Assembly: GCF_013364275.1 (NCBI RefSeq)
Contig: NZ_CP054932.1
Coordinates: forward strand, 8,122,001-8,186,000
DNA length: 64,000 bases
Direction: 5' to 3'
From: Actinomadura sp. NAK00032
GTDB lineage: Bacteria; Actinomycetota; Actinomycetes; Streptosporangiales; Streptosporangiaceae
Shown: one piece after another, positions 47,429 through 56,301 of the stretch
How the letters are laid out: every line of letters starts with the position of its first letter
Position numbering within the stretch: position 1 is the first letter of the stretch
The notes under the pieces: generated by a model
Database searches by the model: none
Seen by the model: only the letters and a program-made list of their open reading frames with translations
Told to the model about the DNA's origin: nothing
Made by a program: the position numbers and the translations under genes

Positions 47429-47456
47429 CTACACGGACGAAATTACACGCGTGTAG
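47429..47456. promoter_or_regulatory. Inverted repeats upstream of whiB2
   Basis: TACACGCGTGTA (47444-47455) is a perfect 12-bp palindrome. A further CTACACG at 47429-47435 matches its right arm in inverted form. They lie about 90 nt upstream of the whiB start and could bind a regulator. Confidence 0.4.
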
Positions 47457-47568
47457 CGACCGCCCCGTCAAGCCGGAGAGCTTTCCTGGGCGACAAAACG
47501 GCTTATGCCGGGATGGGCTCGCTGACCTTTGGATGAAGATCAGTTAATCGGGCGGTCACCGCCGCGCT

Positions 47569-47599
47569 CGGGGACCGGGGTCGGCGACCCCGGTCCCCG
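47569..47599 (-). terminator. 14-bp perfect hairpin after the QY-rich membrane protein gene
   Basis: CGGGGACCGGGGTC (47569-47582) pairs with GACCCCGGTCCCCG (47586-47599) around GGC, 5 nt beyond the stop codon. Confidence 0.9.
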
Positions 47600-47604
47600 C
47601 TGGG

Positions 47605-48543
47605 TCACTGCGGGGGCGGGGGCCGGTTGTCGCGGTACCAGTCGCCGCCCTGCTCGCCCTGCGGGGGCGCGGGCTGGGTGCCCTGGGGGTCGCCGCCGGA
47701 GCCGCCGTAGGCGCGCGTCCACTCGCCCATCTCCTCGTCGGCGGCGGGCTGCTGGTTCTGGGGCTGCTGGGGCTGCTGCTGGCCGGACTGGTAGCCGCCC
47801 TGGGCGCCGTACTGCTGGTAGTCCTGCTGGCCGTACTGCTGGGGCTGGCCGTACTGCTGCTGCCCGTACTGCTGGGCGGCCTGCTGGCCCTCGGCACCCG
47901 GCTGCTGCCCGTACTGCTGGTACTGCTGCTGCCCGTACTGCTGCTGCTCGTAGCCCTGCTGCTGGTACTCCTGCTGCTGGCCGTACTGCTGCTGCGGCTG
48001 CCCGAACTGCTGCTGGCCCTGCTGGCCCGGCTGGCCTGGCTGGCCCTGCTGGTACCCGAAGTCGGGGTAGCCCGGCTGCATCTGCGGCTGGGCCTTCGGA
48101 CGCGCGGGCTGCATCCCCTGGAACACGGTGAAGACGAACCAGCCGCCCGCTCCGACGACGGCGAGCTTGCCGGCGCCCTCCAGGAACGCGGACAGCTTCG
48201 TCACCGCCGAGGTGTACTCGGAGTCGGCGAGCATCCCGCTGAGCCAGGCGATGACGCCGAACAGGGCGATGCCGCCGAGGACGCCGAGCGCCCCCATGGT
48301 GATCGTCCGGGCCTGCGGGGTCTGCGTCTCGCCCCAGGTGACCAGGAGCACCGCGAGGACGAGGATCCCGACGAGGACGATCTGCAGGAACGTCCCGCCC
48401 CGCGTCTCGCCGAGCGCGCGGCCGGTGAACGTGCCGTCGCCGCCCAGAAGGGAGATCAGCCCCGCGAGCAAGTGCAGTCCCGCCGCGGCGAGCAGTACCC
48501 AGGCGGCCGGTTCGCGCAGGCGCTGGACGGCTTCCTTGTTCAC
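47605..48543 (-). CDS. Four-TM membrane protein with Q/Y/G-rich low-complexity tail
   Basis: A 312-residue protein. Four hydrophobic helices lie between residues 10 and 135 (W-V-L-L-A-A-A-G-L-H-L-L-A-G-L). The tail of about 170 residues is dominated by Q, Y and G in units such as Q-Q-Y-G-Q-Q, ending W-Y-R-D-N-R-P-P-P-P-Q. Such tails are predicted to be disordered. The start GTG at 48543 is fixed by GGAG 8 nt upstream; the longer frame upstream runs into the fbiA promoter. Divergent from fbiA. Function unknown. Confidence 0.8.
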   Translation of the reverse strand: MNKEAVQRLREPAAWVLLAAAGLHLLAGLISLLGGDGTFTGRALGETRGGTFLQIVLVGILVLAVLLVTWGETQTPQARTITMGALGVLGGIALFGVIAWLSGMLADSEYTSAVTKLSAFLEGAGKLAVVGAGGWFVFTVFQGMQPARPKAQPQMQPGYPDFGYQQGQPGQPGQQGQQQFGQPQQQYGQQQEYQQQGYEQQQYGQQQYQQYGQQPGAEGQQAAQQYGQQQYGQPQQYGQQDYQQYGAQGGYQSGQQQPQQPQNQQPAADEEMGEWTRAYGGSGGDPQGTQPAPPQGEQGGDWYRDNRPPPPQ

Positions 48544-48691
48544 GGTGAATTCTCCAGACTGAGGCAATCCATTACACGGCAAAGCTTTGCACAGTCTCGT
48601 CCGGAGCGGCGACCTCCGCACCCGCGTCGCGGACCGCGCGGTCCGCGCGGCGCCTCTTCGGTGCAGATCTCCGTGCGCGGACGGCGCCCCG

Positions 48692-48697
48692 TAGGGT
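48692..48697 (+). promoter_or_regulatory. -10 box TAGGGT of fbiA, leaderless arrangement
   Basis: TAGGGT is separated from the fbiA ATG by exactly 6 nt, and no ribosome site is seen. Initiation at the ATG is predicted. Confidence 0.55.
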
Positions 48698-48703
48698 TGG
48701 ATT

Positions 48704-49657
48704 ATGAAGATCGTGTGTCTGGCGGGCGGGATCGGCGGCGCCCGGTTCCTGCGCGGCCTGCGGGAGGCGGTTCCGGAGGCGGAGATCACCGTCATCGGCA
48801 ATACCGGGGACGACATCTCGCTGTTCGGGCTGCGGGTGTGTCCTGACCTGGACACCGTGATGTACACGCTCGGCGGCGGCATCAACGAGGAACAGGGCTG
48901 GGGCCGGACGGACGAGACGTTCACCGTCAAGGAGGAACTGGCCGCCTATGGCGCCGGCCCGGGATGGTTCGGGCTCGGCGACCGCGATTTCGCGACCCAT
49001 ATCGTCCGGACGCAAATGCTCGAAGCGGGCTACAAGCTGTCGGCGGTCACCGAGGCGCTGTGCGACCGGTGGAATCCGGGCGTCCGGCTGATTCCGATGA
49101 CCGACGACCAGGTCGAGACCCATGTGGTCATCGAGGACGACAAAGGGCGGCGGGCCGTCCACTTCCAGGAGTGGTGGGTGCGGCTGCGGGCGTCCGTCCC
49201 GGCGCTGTCGATCGCGGCGGTCGGCGCGGAGGACGCGAAGCCGGCGCCCGGCGTGCTCGCGGCGATCGAGGCCGCCGACGCGGTGCTGTTCCCGCCGTCC
49301 AACCCGGTGGTGAGCATCGGGACGATCCTGGCGGTGCCCGGCATCCGGGACGCCGTGGCCGCGAAGACCGTGGTCGGCGTCTCCCCGATCATCGGCGGCG
49401 CGCCGGTGCGGGGCATGGCCGACGCGTGCCTGACGGCGATCGGCGTCGAGACGTCGGCGCGGGCGGTCGCCGAGTTGTACGGGCTCGGGCTGCTGGACGG
49501 CTGGCTCGTCGACGATGCGGACGCGGACGTCCGGGTCGAGGGCATCGACGTCCGGTCCCGGCCGCTGCTGATGAGCGACGCCGCGGCCACGGCCGCGATC
49601 GCGCGGGCGGCCGTCGACCTGGCGATGGAGTTGAAGCGGGCGGAGGACGCCGAGTGA
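48704..49657 (+). CDS. fbiA: F420 biosynthesis transferase FbiA (CofD)
   Basis: A 317-residue CofD-family enzyme that joins the lactyl or enolpyruvyl phosphoguanosine donor to the deazaflavin Fo, giving F420-0 or its dehydro form. The start M-K-I-V-C-L-A-G-G-I-G-G-A-R-F-L-R-G and I-G-N-T-G-D-D near residue 35 are diagnostic, as is F-P-P-S-N-P-V-V-S-I-G near 200. The stop overlaps the fbiB GTG by 4 nt. Transcription is probably leaderless. Confidence 0.97.
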   Translation: MKIVCLAGGIGGARFLRGLREAVPEAEITVIGNTGDDISLFGLRVCPDLDTVMYTLGGGINEEQGWGRTDETFTVKEELAAYGAGPGWFGLGDRDFATHIVRTQMLEAGYKLSAVTEALCDRWNPGVRLIPMTDDQVETHVVIEDDKGRRAVHFQEWWVRLRASVPALSIAAVGAEDAKPAPGVLAAIEAADAVLFPPSNPVVSIGTILAVPGIRDAVAAKTVVGVSPIIGGAPVRGMADACLTAIGVETSARAVAELYGLGLLDGWLVDDADADVRVEGIDVRSRPLLMSDAAATAAIARAAVDLAMELKRAEDAE

Positions 49658-50940
49658 GGCTCGAGGTTTTCGGCGTTCCGGGGCTGCCGGAGGTCGCCGA
49701 GGGGGACGACATCGCCGCGCTGGTCCCGGAGGGGACGGTGCGGGACGGGGACGTGCTCGTCGTCACGTCCAAGATCGTCAGCAAGGCCGAGGGACGGGTC
49801 CTGGTCGCCGACGACCGGGAGAAGGCCATCGAGGCCGAGACCGTGCGGGTGGTCGCGCGACGCGCGCACGCACGAGGCGAGACACGGATCGTGGAGACGC
49901 GCCAAGGGCTCGTACTGGCCGCGGCCGGGGTGGACGCGTCCAACACCCGGCCCGGCACGGTGCTGCTGCTGCCGGAGGACCCGGACGCGTCGGCGCGGCG
50001 CATCCGGGCCGGGGTCCGGCAGCGGACCGGCGCCGACGTCGCCGTGATCGTGACCGACACGCTGGGGCGGCCGTGGCGCAACGGGCTGACCGACGCCGCC
50101 ATCGGCGTCGCCGGGCTGGAGCCGCTCGCCGACCTGCGCGGCCGCGACGACACCCACGGCAACCGCCTCGACGCGACGATCACCGCCGTGGCGGACGAGA
50201 TCGCCGCGGCGGGCGAGCTGGTCAAGGGCAAGCTCGACGGGGTGCCGATCGCCGTCGTGCGGGGGCTGTCCGGGCTGGTCACGGCCGAGGACGGGCCGGG
50301 CGCGCGGGCGCTGGTGCGTCCCCCGGACGAGGACATGTTCCGGTTCGGGTCGGCGGACGTGCTGCGCGCGCGCCGCACGATCCGCGAGTTCACCGCCGAG
50401 CCGGTCGACCCGGCGGCGGTGCGCCGCGCGGTCGACGCCGCGATCACCGCGCCGGCGCCGCACCACACGACGCCCTGGCGGTTCGTCCTGCTGGAGTCGG
50501 CGGAGTCGCGGACGCGGCTGCTGGACGCGATGCGCGACGCGTGGGAGGCCGACCTGCGCCGCGACGGCTTCTCCGCGGAGTCGATCACCAAGCGGCTGCG
50601 GCGCGGCGAGGTGCTGCGCCGGGCGCCGTACCTGGTCGTGCCGTGCCTGGTCATGGACGGCTCGCACGACTACCCCGACGAGCGCCGGTCGCGCGCCGAG
50701 CGGGAGATGTTCGTCGTGGCGACCGGCGCCGGGGTGGAGAACCTGCTGGTCGCGCTGGCCGTCGAGGGGCTCGGCTCGTGCTGGGTGTCGAGCACGATGT
50801 TCTGCCGCGACGTCGTCCGCGACGTCCTCGACCTGCCGGACGAGTGGGACCCGATGGGCGCGGTCGGCGTCGGGCACGCCGCGGCGCCGCCGCGCGAGCG
50901 CCCGCCGCGCAGCGCCGAGGCGTTCATCGAGGTCCGGTAG
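49654..50940 (+). CDS. fbiB: F420 gamma-glutamyl ligase/reductase FbiB
   Basis: A 428-residue fusion. The N-terminal CofE domain (about 1-240: V-T-S-K-I-V-S-K-A-E-G-R, D-T-L-G-R-P-W-R-N-G) adds glutamates to F420-0. The C-terminal nitroreductase-like FMN domain (about 245-428: R-R-T-I-R-E-F, A-P-A-P-H-H-T-T-P-W-R) reduces dehydro-F420-0 in mycobacteria. The start is GTG at 49654 in the GTGA overlap with fbiA. The length is close to mycobacterial FbiB. Confidence 0.96.
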   Translation: MRLEVFGVPGLPEVAEGDDIAALVPEGTVRDGDVLVVTSKIVSKAEGRVLVADDREKAIEAETVRVVARRAHARGETRIVETRQGLVLAAAGVDASNTRPGTVLLLPEDPDASARRIRAGVRQRTGADVAVIVTDTLGRPWRNGLTDAAIGVAGLEPLADLRGRDDTHGNRLDATITAVADEIAAAGELVKGKLDGVPIAVVRGLSGLVTAEDGPGARALVRPPDEDMFRFGSADVLRARRTIREFTAEPVDPAAVRRAVDAAITAPAPHHTTPWRFVLLESAESRTRLLDAMRDAWEADLRRDGFSAESITKRLRRGEVLRRAPYLVVPCLVMDGSHDYPDERRSRAEREMFVVATGAGVENLLVALAVEGLGSCWVSSTMFCRDVVRDVLDLPDEWDPMGAVGVGHAAAPPRERPPRSAEAFIEVR

Positions 50941-51055
50941 CCGGGCCGTCGCGGCCGGGCGGGAATAGATCGGGACCGGCCGGGGCTGGCGTGGGTGGGC
51001 GGCTCACGCCGGCCTTGGCGGGACCCCGGCGCGGCGCAAAATATGACGATTGGCA

Positions 51056-51061
51056 TAGAGT
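51056..51061 (+). promoter_or_regulatory. -10 box TAGAGT of fbiC, leaderless arrangement
   Basis: TAGAGT ends 6 nt before the fbiC ATG, the same geometry as at fbiA. No ribosome site precedes the ATG. Confidence 0.55.
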
Positions 51062-51067
51062 GCCCGC

Positions 51068-53617
51068 ATGGACGCCACGAGCTCCGCTCTACGCCGGGCC
51101 CTGGCCCGCGCGCGTGACGGCAAGACACTCGACCGATCCGAGGCCACCACACTGCTGCAGGCCCGCGGGGCGCAGCTCGACGATCTGCTCTCCTACGCGG
51201 CCCGCACCCGGGACGCCGGTCTGGACGCCGCGGGCCGTCCGGGCGTCATCACCTACAGCCGCAAGGTCTTCATCCCGCTGACCCGGCTCTGCCGGGACCG
51301 CTGCGGGTACTGCACCTTCGCGACCGTCCCGCACCGGCTCGACGCGCCCTACCTCAGCCCGGACGAGGTGCTGGAGATCGCGCGGCAGGGCGCCGCGATG
51401 GGCTGCAAGGAGGCCCTGTTCACGCTCGGGGACCGTCCCGAGGACCGCTGGAAGCAGGCCCGCGAATGGCTGGACGCGCACGGGTACGACGACACGCTCT
51501 CGTACGTGCGCGCGATGGCGATCCGCGTGCTGGAGGAGACCGGGCTCCTGCCGCACCTGAACCCGGGCGTGCTGACGTGGCGCGACTTCCAGCGGCTCAA
51601 GCCGGTCGCCCCGTCCATGGGCATGATGCTGGAGACGACGGCGACGCGGCTGTTCAGCGAGCGCGGCGGCCCGCACTTCGGGTCGCCGGACAAGGACCCG
51701 GCCGTCCGGCTGCGCGTCCTTGAGGACGCCGGCCGCACGAACGTGCCGTTCACGACCGGGATCCTGATCGGGATCGGCGAGACGGTCGAGGAGCGCGCGG
51801 ACGCGATCTTCGAGATCCGCCGGACGATGCGGGAGTACGGGGCGATCCAGGAGGTCATCGTCCAGAACTTCCGCGCGAAGCCCGACACGAAGATGCGGGA
51901 CACGCCGGACGCCGAACTGGCGGAGCTGGCCGCGACGATCGCGGTGACGCGGCTCGTTCTCGGGCCGAAGGCGCGCGTCCAGGCGCCGCCGAACCTGGTC
52001 GCCGACCAGTACGCGCTGATGCTGCGCGCCGGCATCGACGACTGGGGCGGCGTCTCGCCGCTGACCCCCGACCACGTGAACCCGGAGCGGCCGTGGCCGC
52101 AGATCGACGAGCTGGCGGAGCGCACCGCCGAGTCGGGCTTCGCGCTGCGCGAGCGGCTGACGATCTACCCCGAGTACGTGCGGCGCGGCGAGCCGTGGCT
52201 CGACCCGCGGCTGATCGGGCACGTCGCCGCCCTGGCCGACCCGGCGACCGGGCTGGCACGGGAGGACGCCGTCCTCGAAGGACGCCCCTGGCAGGAGCCG
52301 GACGGCGGCTTCGAGGCGTCCGGGCGCACCGACCTGCACACGACGATCGACACGACCGGCCGCACCAGCGACCGGCGCGACGACTTCGACGAGGTCTACG
52401 GCGACTGGGACGCGCTGAAGGAGCGCATGTCCGCGCCCCAGCGCTTCGACGCCGACGTCAAGACCGCTCTCGCGCGCGCGGAGCAGGACCCTGCCGGACT
52501 GTCGGACGACGAGGCGCTCGCCCTCCTGCACGCCGAGGGCCCCGAACTGGACGCCCTCGCCTCCCTCGCCAACGACCTGCGACGCGAGGTCGCGGGAGAC
52601 GACGTCACCTACGTCGTCACCCGGAACATCAACTTCACCAACGTCTGCTACACCGGCTGCCGGTTCTGCGCGTTCGCACAACGCCGCACCGACGCCGACG
52701 CCTACACGCTGTCCCTGGAGCAGGTCGGGGACCGGGTGGACGAGGCATGGGCGGCGGGCGCCACCGAGATCTGCATGCAGGGCGGCATCCACCCCGACCT
52801 GCCCGGCACCGCCTACTTCGACCTCGCGCGGGAGGTGAAGCGGCGCGCACCCGACATCCACCTGCACTCCTACAGCCCGATGGAGGTCGTGAACGGCGCG
52901 TCCAGGACGGACCTGTCGATCCGGGAGTGGCTGCAGGCCGCGAAGGAGGCCGGGGTCGACTCGCTACCGGGAACGGCCGCCGAGATCCTGGACGACGACG
53001 TCCGCTGGGTGCTGACCAAGGGGAAGCTGCCCACCGACCAGTGGATCGAGGTCGTCACCACCGCGCACGAGGTCGGCATACCGACGACGTCCACGATGAT
53101 GTACGGGCACGTGGACACGCCGTCGCACTGGGTGGCGCACATCAAGCTGCTGAGGTCCATCCAGGAGCGGACGGGCGGATTCAGTGAGTTCGTGCTGCTT
53201 CCGTTCGTCCACCACAACTCACCCATCTACCTCGCCGGGCTGGCACGCCCCGGGCCCACGGTGCGGGAGAACGTGGCCGTCCACGCCTTGGCGCGCATCC
53301 TGCTGCACGGCGCGATCCCCAACATCCAGACGTCGTGGGTGAAGCTCGGGGACGAACTGTGCACGCGCGTCCTGCAAGGCGGCGTGAACGACCTAGGCGG
53401 GACGCTGATGGAGGAGACCATCAGCCGCATGGCCGGGTCGGAGAACGGCTCGTTCAAGCCCATCAGCGAACTGGAGGCGATCGCGGCGCGCGCGGGGCGT
53501 CCGGCCAGGCAGCGCACCACCCTCTACGGCGAGGTCCCGGCCGAACGTCTGGAAGCCGCCCGCCGCACGGACGGGATCGGCAAATTCGGGAAGCGGCTGC
53601 CGCTCAGTCCTGTATGA
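51068..53617 (+). CDS. fbiC: Fo synthase FbiC (CofG-CofH fusion)
   Basis: An 849-residue double radical-SAM enzyme making the deazaflavin chromophore Fo from tyrosine and a flavin precursor. The CofG half carries the cluster motif C75-x3-C79-x2-C82 (C-R-D-R-C-G-Y-C). The CofH half carries C527-x3-C531-x2-C534 (C-Y-T-G-C-R-F-C). Size and fusion order match other actinobacterial FbiC proteins. It lies 127 nt behind fbiB with its own leaderless-type promoter, so all three core F420 genes sit together here. Confidence 0.97.
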   Translation: MDATSSALRRALARARDGKTLDRSEATTLLQARGAQLDDLLSYAARTRDAGLDAAGRPGVITYSRKVFIPLTRLCRDRCGYCTFATVPHRLDAPYLSPDEVLEIARQGAAMGCKEALFTLGDRPEDRWKQAREWLDAHGYDDTLSYVRAMAIRVLEETGLLPHLNPGVLTWRDFQRLKPVAPSMGMMLETTATRLFSERGGPHFGSPDKDPAVRLRVLEDAGRTNVPFTTGILIGIGETVEERADAIFEIRRTMREYGAIQEVIVQNFRAKPDTKMRDTPDAELAELAATIAVTRLVLGPKARVQAPPNLVADQYALMLRAGIDDWGGVSPLTPDHVNPERPWPQIDELAERTAESGFALRERLTIYPEYVRRGEPWLDPRLIGHVAALADPATGLAREDAVLEGRPWQEPDGGFEASGRTDLHTTIDTTGRTSDRRDDFDEVYGDWDALKERMSAPQRFDADVKTALARAEQDPAGLSDDEALALLHAEGPELDALASLANDLRREVAGDDVTYVVTRNINFTNVCYTGCRFCAFAQRRTDADAYTLSLEQVGDRVDEAWAAGATEICMQGGIHPDLPGTAYFDLAREVKRRAPDIHLHSYSPMEVVNGASRTDLSIREWLQAAKEAGVDSLPGTAAEILDDDVRWVLTKGKLPTDQWIEVVTTAHEVGIPTTSTMMYGHVDTPSHWVAHIKLLRSIQERTGGFSEFVLLPFVHHNSPIYLAGLARPGPTVRENVAVHALARILLHGAIPNIQTSWVKLGDELCTRVLQGGVNDLGGTLMEETISRMAGSENGSFKPISELEAIAARAGRPARQRTTLYGEVPAERLEAARRTDGIGKFGKRLPLSPV

Positions 53618-53624
53618 CGGACGG

Positions 53625-54040
53625 GTGGACGAAGACGGACGCCCGCTGTGGCGCCTCGCCGGCGGCGGCGCGTGGGCGTCCGGTCTGTTCTCCGCCGTCA
53701 CCCCGGCCGCACCGGCCGGCTACAAGGGCCGAAAATCGACGCGAAAGCAGACGTGGCCAAGACCCTCCGCGAGTGCGGCGGCTCAACAGCGACCTTGGCC
53801 ACCCTGACAGCCTCCTGCCAACCGAGGGCACGCCGACGCGACGCCGCAGAGGCGTTCCAGGCGGCCCTAGGCACCCGCTCGGCCCGCAGCACCCTCCAAC
53901 GCGCCGGCTTCCGCACACCGGACGGCGCCCTGAACACCGCCTACGCGGGCGAGTACAAGATCCCGCCCAAGCCGCCGAAGTCGCTCCGCCTCCCCACCCG
54001 CAAGGAGATCGACAAGGCGCTCACGTCCTGGAAGACCTGA
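53625..54040 (+). pseudogene. Frameshifted gene of unknown function
   Basis: Two frames join into one protein of about 139 residues if one base is added to the AAAA run at 53732-53735. The first frame (V-D-E-D-G-R-P-L-W-R-L-A-G-G-G-A-W-A-S-G-L-F) and the second (A-K-A-D-V-A-K-T-L-R-E-C-G-G, ending A-L-T-S-W-K-T) both have strong GC3 bias, and each loses it past the A-run. No family is recognised. Either the gene is truly broken or the base is a sequence error. The start may be GTG at 53625 or lie slightly upstream in the end of fbiC. Confidence 0.6.
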
Positions 54041-54041
54041 C

Positions 54042-54986
54042 TCAGGGCGCGCCGCGAACGGTACTCGGGCGCCGCTCCACCAACGCGTCCGCCGACTCCC
54101 GAAGCTCCTCCAGGACGGCCCGCACCGACGGCCGCACCTCGGCGCCGACCCGCGTCCACATGACCATGCGGCGGTCGACCGGGGCATCGGCCACGTCCCG
54201 CACCACGATGCCCTCCTCCCGCTCCGCGAGCGCCAGGTCGGGGATCAGGCACACCGCGCCACCCGACGCGACCATCGCGAAGATGATCAGCAGGTCGTTC
54301 GACCGGTAGCGCACATCGGGCCGGAAACCGCCCAGCTCCACACACGTCCGCTCCAACAGATCGGCGTGGTTCGTCCCGACATGGCCGGTCACCCAGGGCG
54401 AATCCGCGAGATCCGCCATCCGCACGGGAGCCCCGTCCAGCGCCAGCCGATGCCCCTCGGGCAGGGCAACGCGCATCATCTCCGTGACGAGTACCTCGGA
54501 CGTCAGCTCAGGTCGCCTGGGGCGCGGCAGATGCGAGTACTCGTCGGTCAGCACCACGTCGATCTCCTGCAGCACCAGCGCCTGCAGAACCCGGTGGAAC
54601 TCCTCGTCCAGAACATCGACCACAAGCTCGGGATACTTCTCCGCCAACCGCGGCAAGGCGGGCGCCAGCACGTGCAGCAGCGCCGTCTGGAACCCCACGA
54701 GCCGCACGACCCCCGCGACCCGCCCGCTCGCCGCGACCGTCGCCTCCTCGGCCTGCTTGGCCTGCGCCAGCAGCGTCTCGGCGTGCTCGGCGAGCACCTC
54801 CCCCGCCGTGGTCAGCCGCAGCCGCCGCCCGGCCCGCTCCACCACCGGCACACCGACGTCCTTCTGCAACTGAGCGAGCTGCTGGGACACCGCCGAAGGC
54901 GTGTACCCGAGCGATTCCGCCACGGCCCCGAGCGTCCCGCGCAGCTTGAGCTCCCGAAGCACCCGCAACCGCCCCAGATCCAACAT
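54042..54986 (-). CDS. LysR-family transcriptional regulator
   Basis: A 314-residue LysR protein. The DNA-binding helix-turn-helix covers residues 3-60 (L-R-V-L-R-E-L-K-L-R-G-T-L-G-A-V-A, then T-P-S-A-V-S-Q-Q-L). A two-lobed effector domain follows (V-R-L-V-G-F-Q-T-A near 90). The ATG at 54986 is the family start; the frame is open to 55082. It is divergent from the small membrane protein at 55148, a possible target. Convergent with the broken gene, 1 nt apart. Confidence 0.9.
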   Translation of the reverse strand: MLDLGRLRVLRELKLRGTLGAVAESLGYTPSAVSQQLAQLQKDVGVPVVERAGRRLRLTTAGEVLAEHAETLLAQAKQAEEATVAASGRVAGVVRLVGFQTALLHVLAPALPRLAEKYPELVVDVLDEEFHRVLQALVLQEIDVVLTDEYSHLPRPRRPELTSEVLVTEMMRVALPEGHRLALDGAPVRMADLADSPWVTGHVGTNHADLLERTCVELGGFRPDVRYRSNDLLIIFAMVASGGAVCLIPDLALAEREEGIVVRDVADAPVDRRMVMWTRVGAEVRPSVRAVLEELRESADALVERRPSTVRGAP

Positions 54987-55147
54987 AGTGAAGCGATTCT
55001 TACACAATCCCTCCAGGAAAGGTCGCTGGACCTGAACGATGGACGGAGTCAAACTAAAGGTGCGACGGGAAGGGACGGACACCCCGCCCCCACCGATCGC
55101 CCCGCGCGGGAACGCCCCTTCAGCGATCCCACTGGAAGAAGAAGACC

Positions 55148-55360
55148 ATGCTGTACGTGCTCGGCATCATCATCGCCCTCGCCGTCCTCGGCCCCCTGTT
55201 CGGCGCCGACAGCCGCGACGGCCTCGACTGGACCCCGAACAACTTCTGGCTGCGCCGCCGCTCAGCGGCGGACCCGGTCAAAACGACCGGTAGTCCCGGA
55301 CAGGCAGCCGGGGGCCGCGCCTCGGCGGGCGCCTCCCGGACGATTCCAGCAGCCGGGTGA
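55148..55360 (+). CDS. Tiny membrane protein (GADSRDGLDW type)
   Basis: A 70-residue protein with one N-terminal hydrophobic helix (M-L-Y-V-L-G-I-I-I-A-L-A-V-L-G) followed by F-G-A-D-S-R-D-G-L-D-W-T-P-N-N-F-W-L-R-R. This arrangement recurs in small actinomycete proteins of unknown function. A purine-rich G-G-A-A-G-A-A stretch precedes the ATG. The last 30 residues overlap the end of the convergent glycosylase gene and look unconserved. Confidence 0.6.
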   Translation: MLYVLGIIIALAVLGPLFGADSRDGLDWTPNNFWLRRRSAADPVKTTGSPGQAAGGRASAGASRTIPAAG

Positions 55361-56240
55361 CCCGGTACCGATGGCCGGCATAGGGCTCCAGCAGTTCGAG
55401 CATCCCGGCGTCGTCCACCTTGCGGCCCGCCAGCGCCCAGCCCACCAGGCCGGGCAGGTTGTAGTCGCCCACGGAGACGGCGTCGGGATCCCCGACCGCC
55501 CGCTGCCGGATCTCGGCCGCGGTCCAGACCCCGATCCCGGGCAGCGACCTGAGCCGCGCCTCCCCGGCGTCCTCCTCCAGCCGCTGCGCGACCCGCGCGG
55601 CCCCGATGATCGTCCGAGCCCGGACGGCCTCCAGCCCGGACCGGTGCCACTCCCACGAGGGAATCCGGACCCACACCTCGGGCGGCGGCGGGACCCGCAT
55701 GTGCGGCGCCCCCGGCGCGGGCTCCCCGAACCGCCGCAGCAGGTACCCCCACCCGCGCCACGCCTCCTGCGCGAGCACCTTCTGCTCCATGACGGCCGGC
55801 ACGAGCGCCTCGAACACCCGCCGCGACTTCCCGATCCGCAGCCCCTCACGCCGACGCGCCTGCTCATGCACGACGTCATGCCGCGCGATGAGCCCGTCCG
55901 GCGAGTCATCGACCCCGAGTAGCTCCGGCACCCCGTCCAGCAGCCACTCGGCCCCGGGCCCCCACGCCGTCGCCTCGACGACGTCGCCGACCCACCGCAG
56001 CCGCAGCGTCCCCGCCCCATCCGGCGTATGGGACGCCCGCCAGACAGCGCCGCCCTCGACCCGGAACGCCGGGTCATGAGGCCCCCGCTGATGGGGCGAG
56101 ACCGTCCCGTGCAGATCGAGCGGCCAAGGCGGCCGCCACTCCCGAACCCGGCCGGGGAGACGCCCAGCGGTCTTCTCCCCGGCCGCACGGGCGAACGGCG
56201 TACCGGACGGCACCAGAGCCACCGACCACCCACCGTCCAC
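55278..56240 (-). CDS. DNA-3-methyladenine glycosylase-like protein (HhH-GPD)
   Basis: A 320-residue HhH-GPD superfamily glycosylase resembling AlkA. The hairpin-helix-hairpin is L-P-G-I-G-V-W-T-A near residue 240, and the catalytic Asp is in D-P-D-A-V-S-V-G-D-Y-N-L about 20 residues on. M-E-Q-K-V near 155 is also typical. It would excise alkylated bases. The start is uncertain: GTG at 56240 with AAGG just upstream fits, while an ATG at 56339 would overlap the divergent gene. C-terminus R-P-P-R-R-G-P-R-L-P. Confidence 0.85.
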   Translation of the reverse strand: MDGGWSVALVPSGTPFARAAGEKTAGRLPGRVREWRPPWPLDLHGTVSPHQRGPHDPAFRVEGGAVWRASHTPDGAGTLRLRWVGDVVEATAWGPGAEWLLDGVPELLGVDDSPDGLIARHDVVHEQARRREGLRIGKSRRVFEALVPAVMEQKVLAQEAWRGWGYLLRRFGEPAPGAPHMRVPPPPEVWVRIPSWEWHRSGLEAVRARTIIGAARVAQRLEEDAGEARLRSLPGIGVWTAAEIRQRAVGDPDAVSVGDYNLPGLVGWALAGRKVDDAGMLELLEPYAGHRYRVTRLLESSGRRPPRRGPRLPVRDYRSF

Positions 56241-56301
56241 TCGACCTTCCGCACTGCGCGCTGCCGCGCCCCAGTGTGCCACCGCCGGGCAAACTGGGCC
56301 C

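Noticed and set aside
37186..53617. A secondary-metabolite cluster including the glycosyltransferase and F420 genes
   Set aside because: No polyketide, NRPS, terpene or RiPP core gene is present; the genes are conserved housekeeping or envelope genes.
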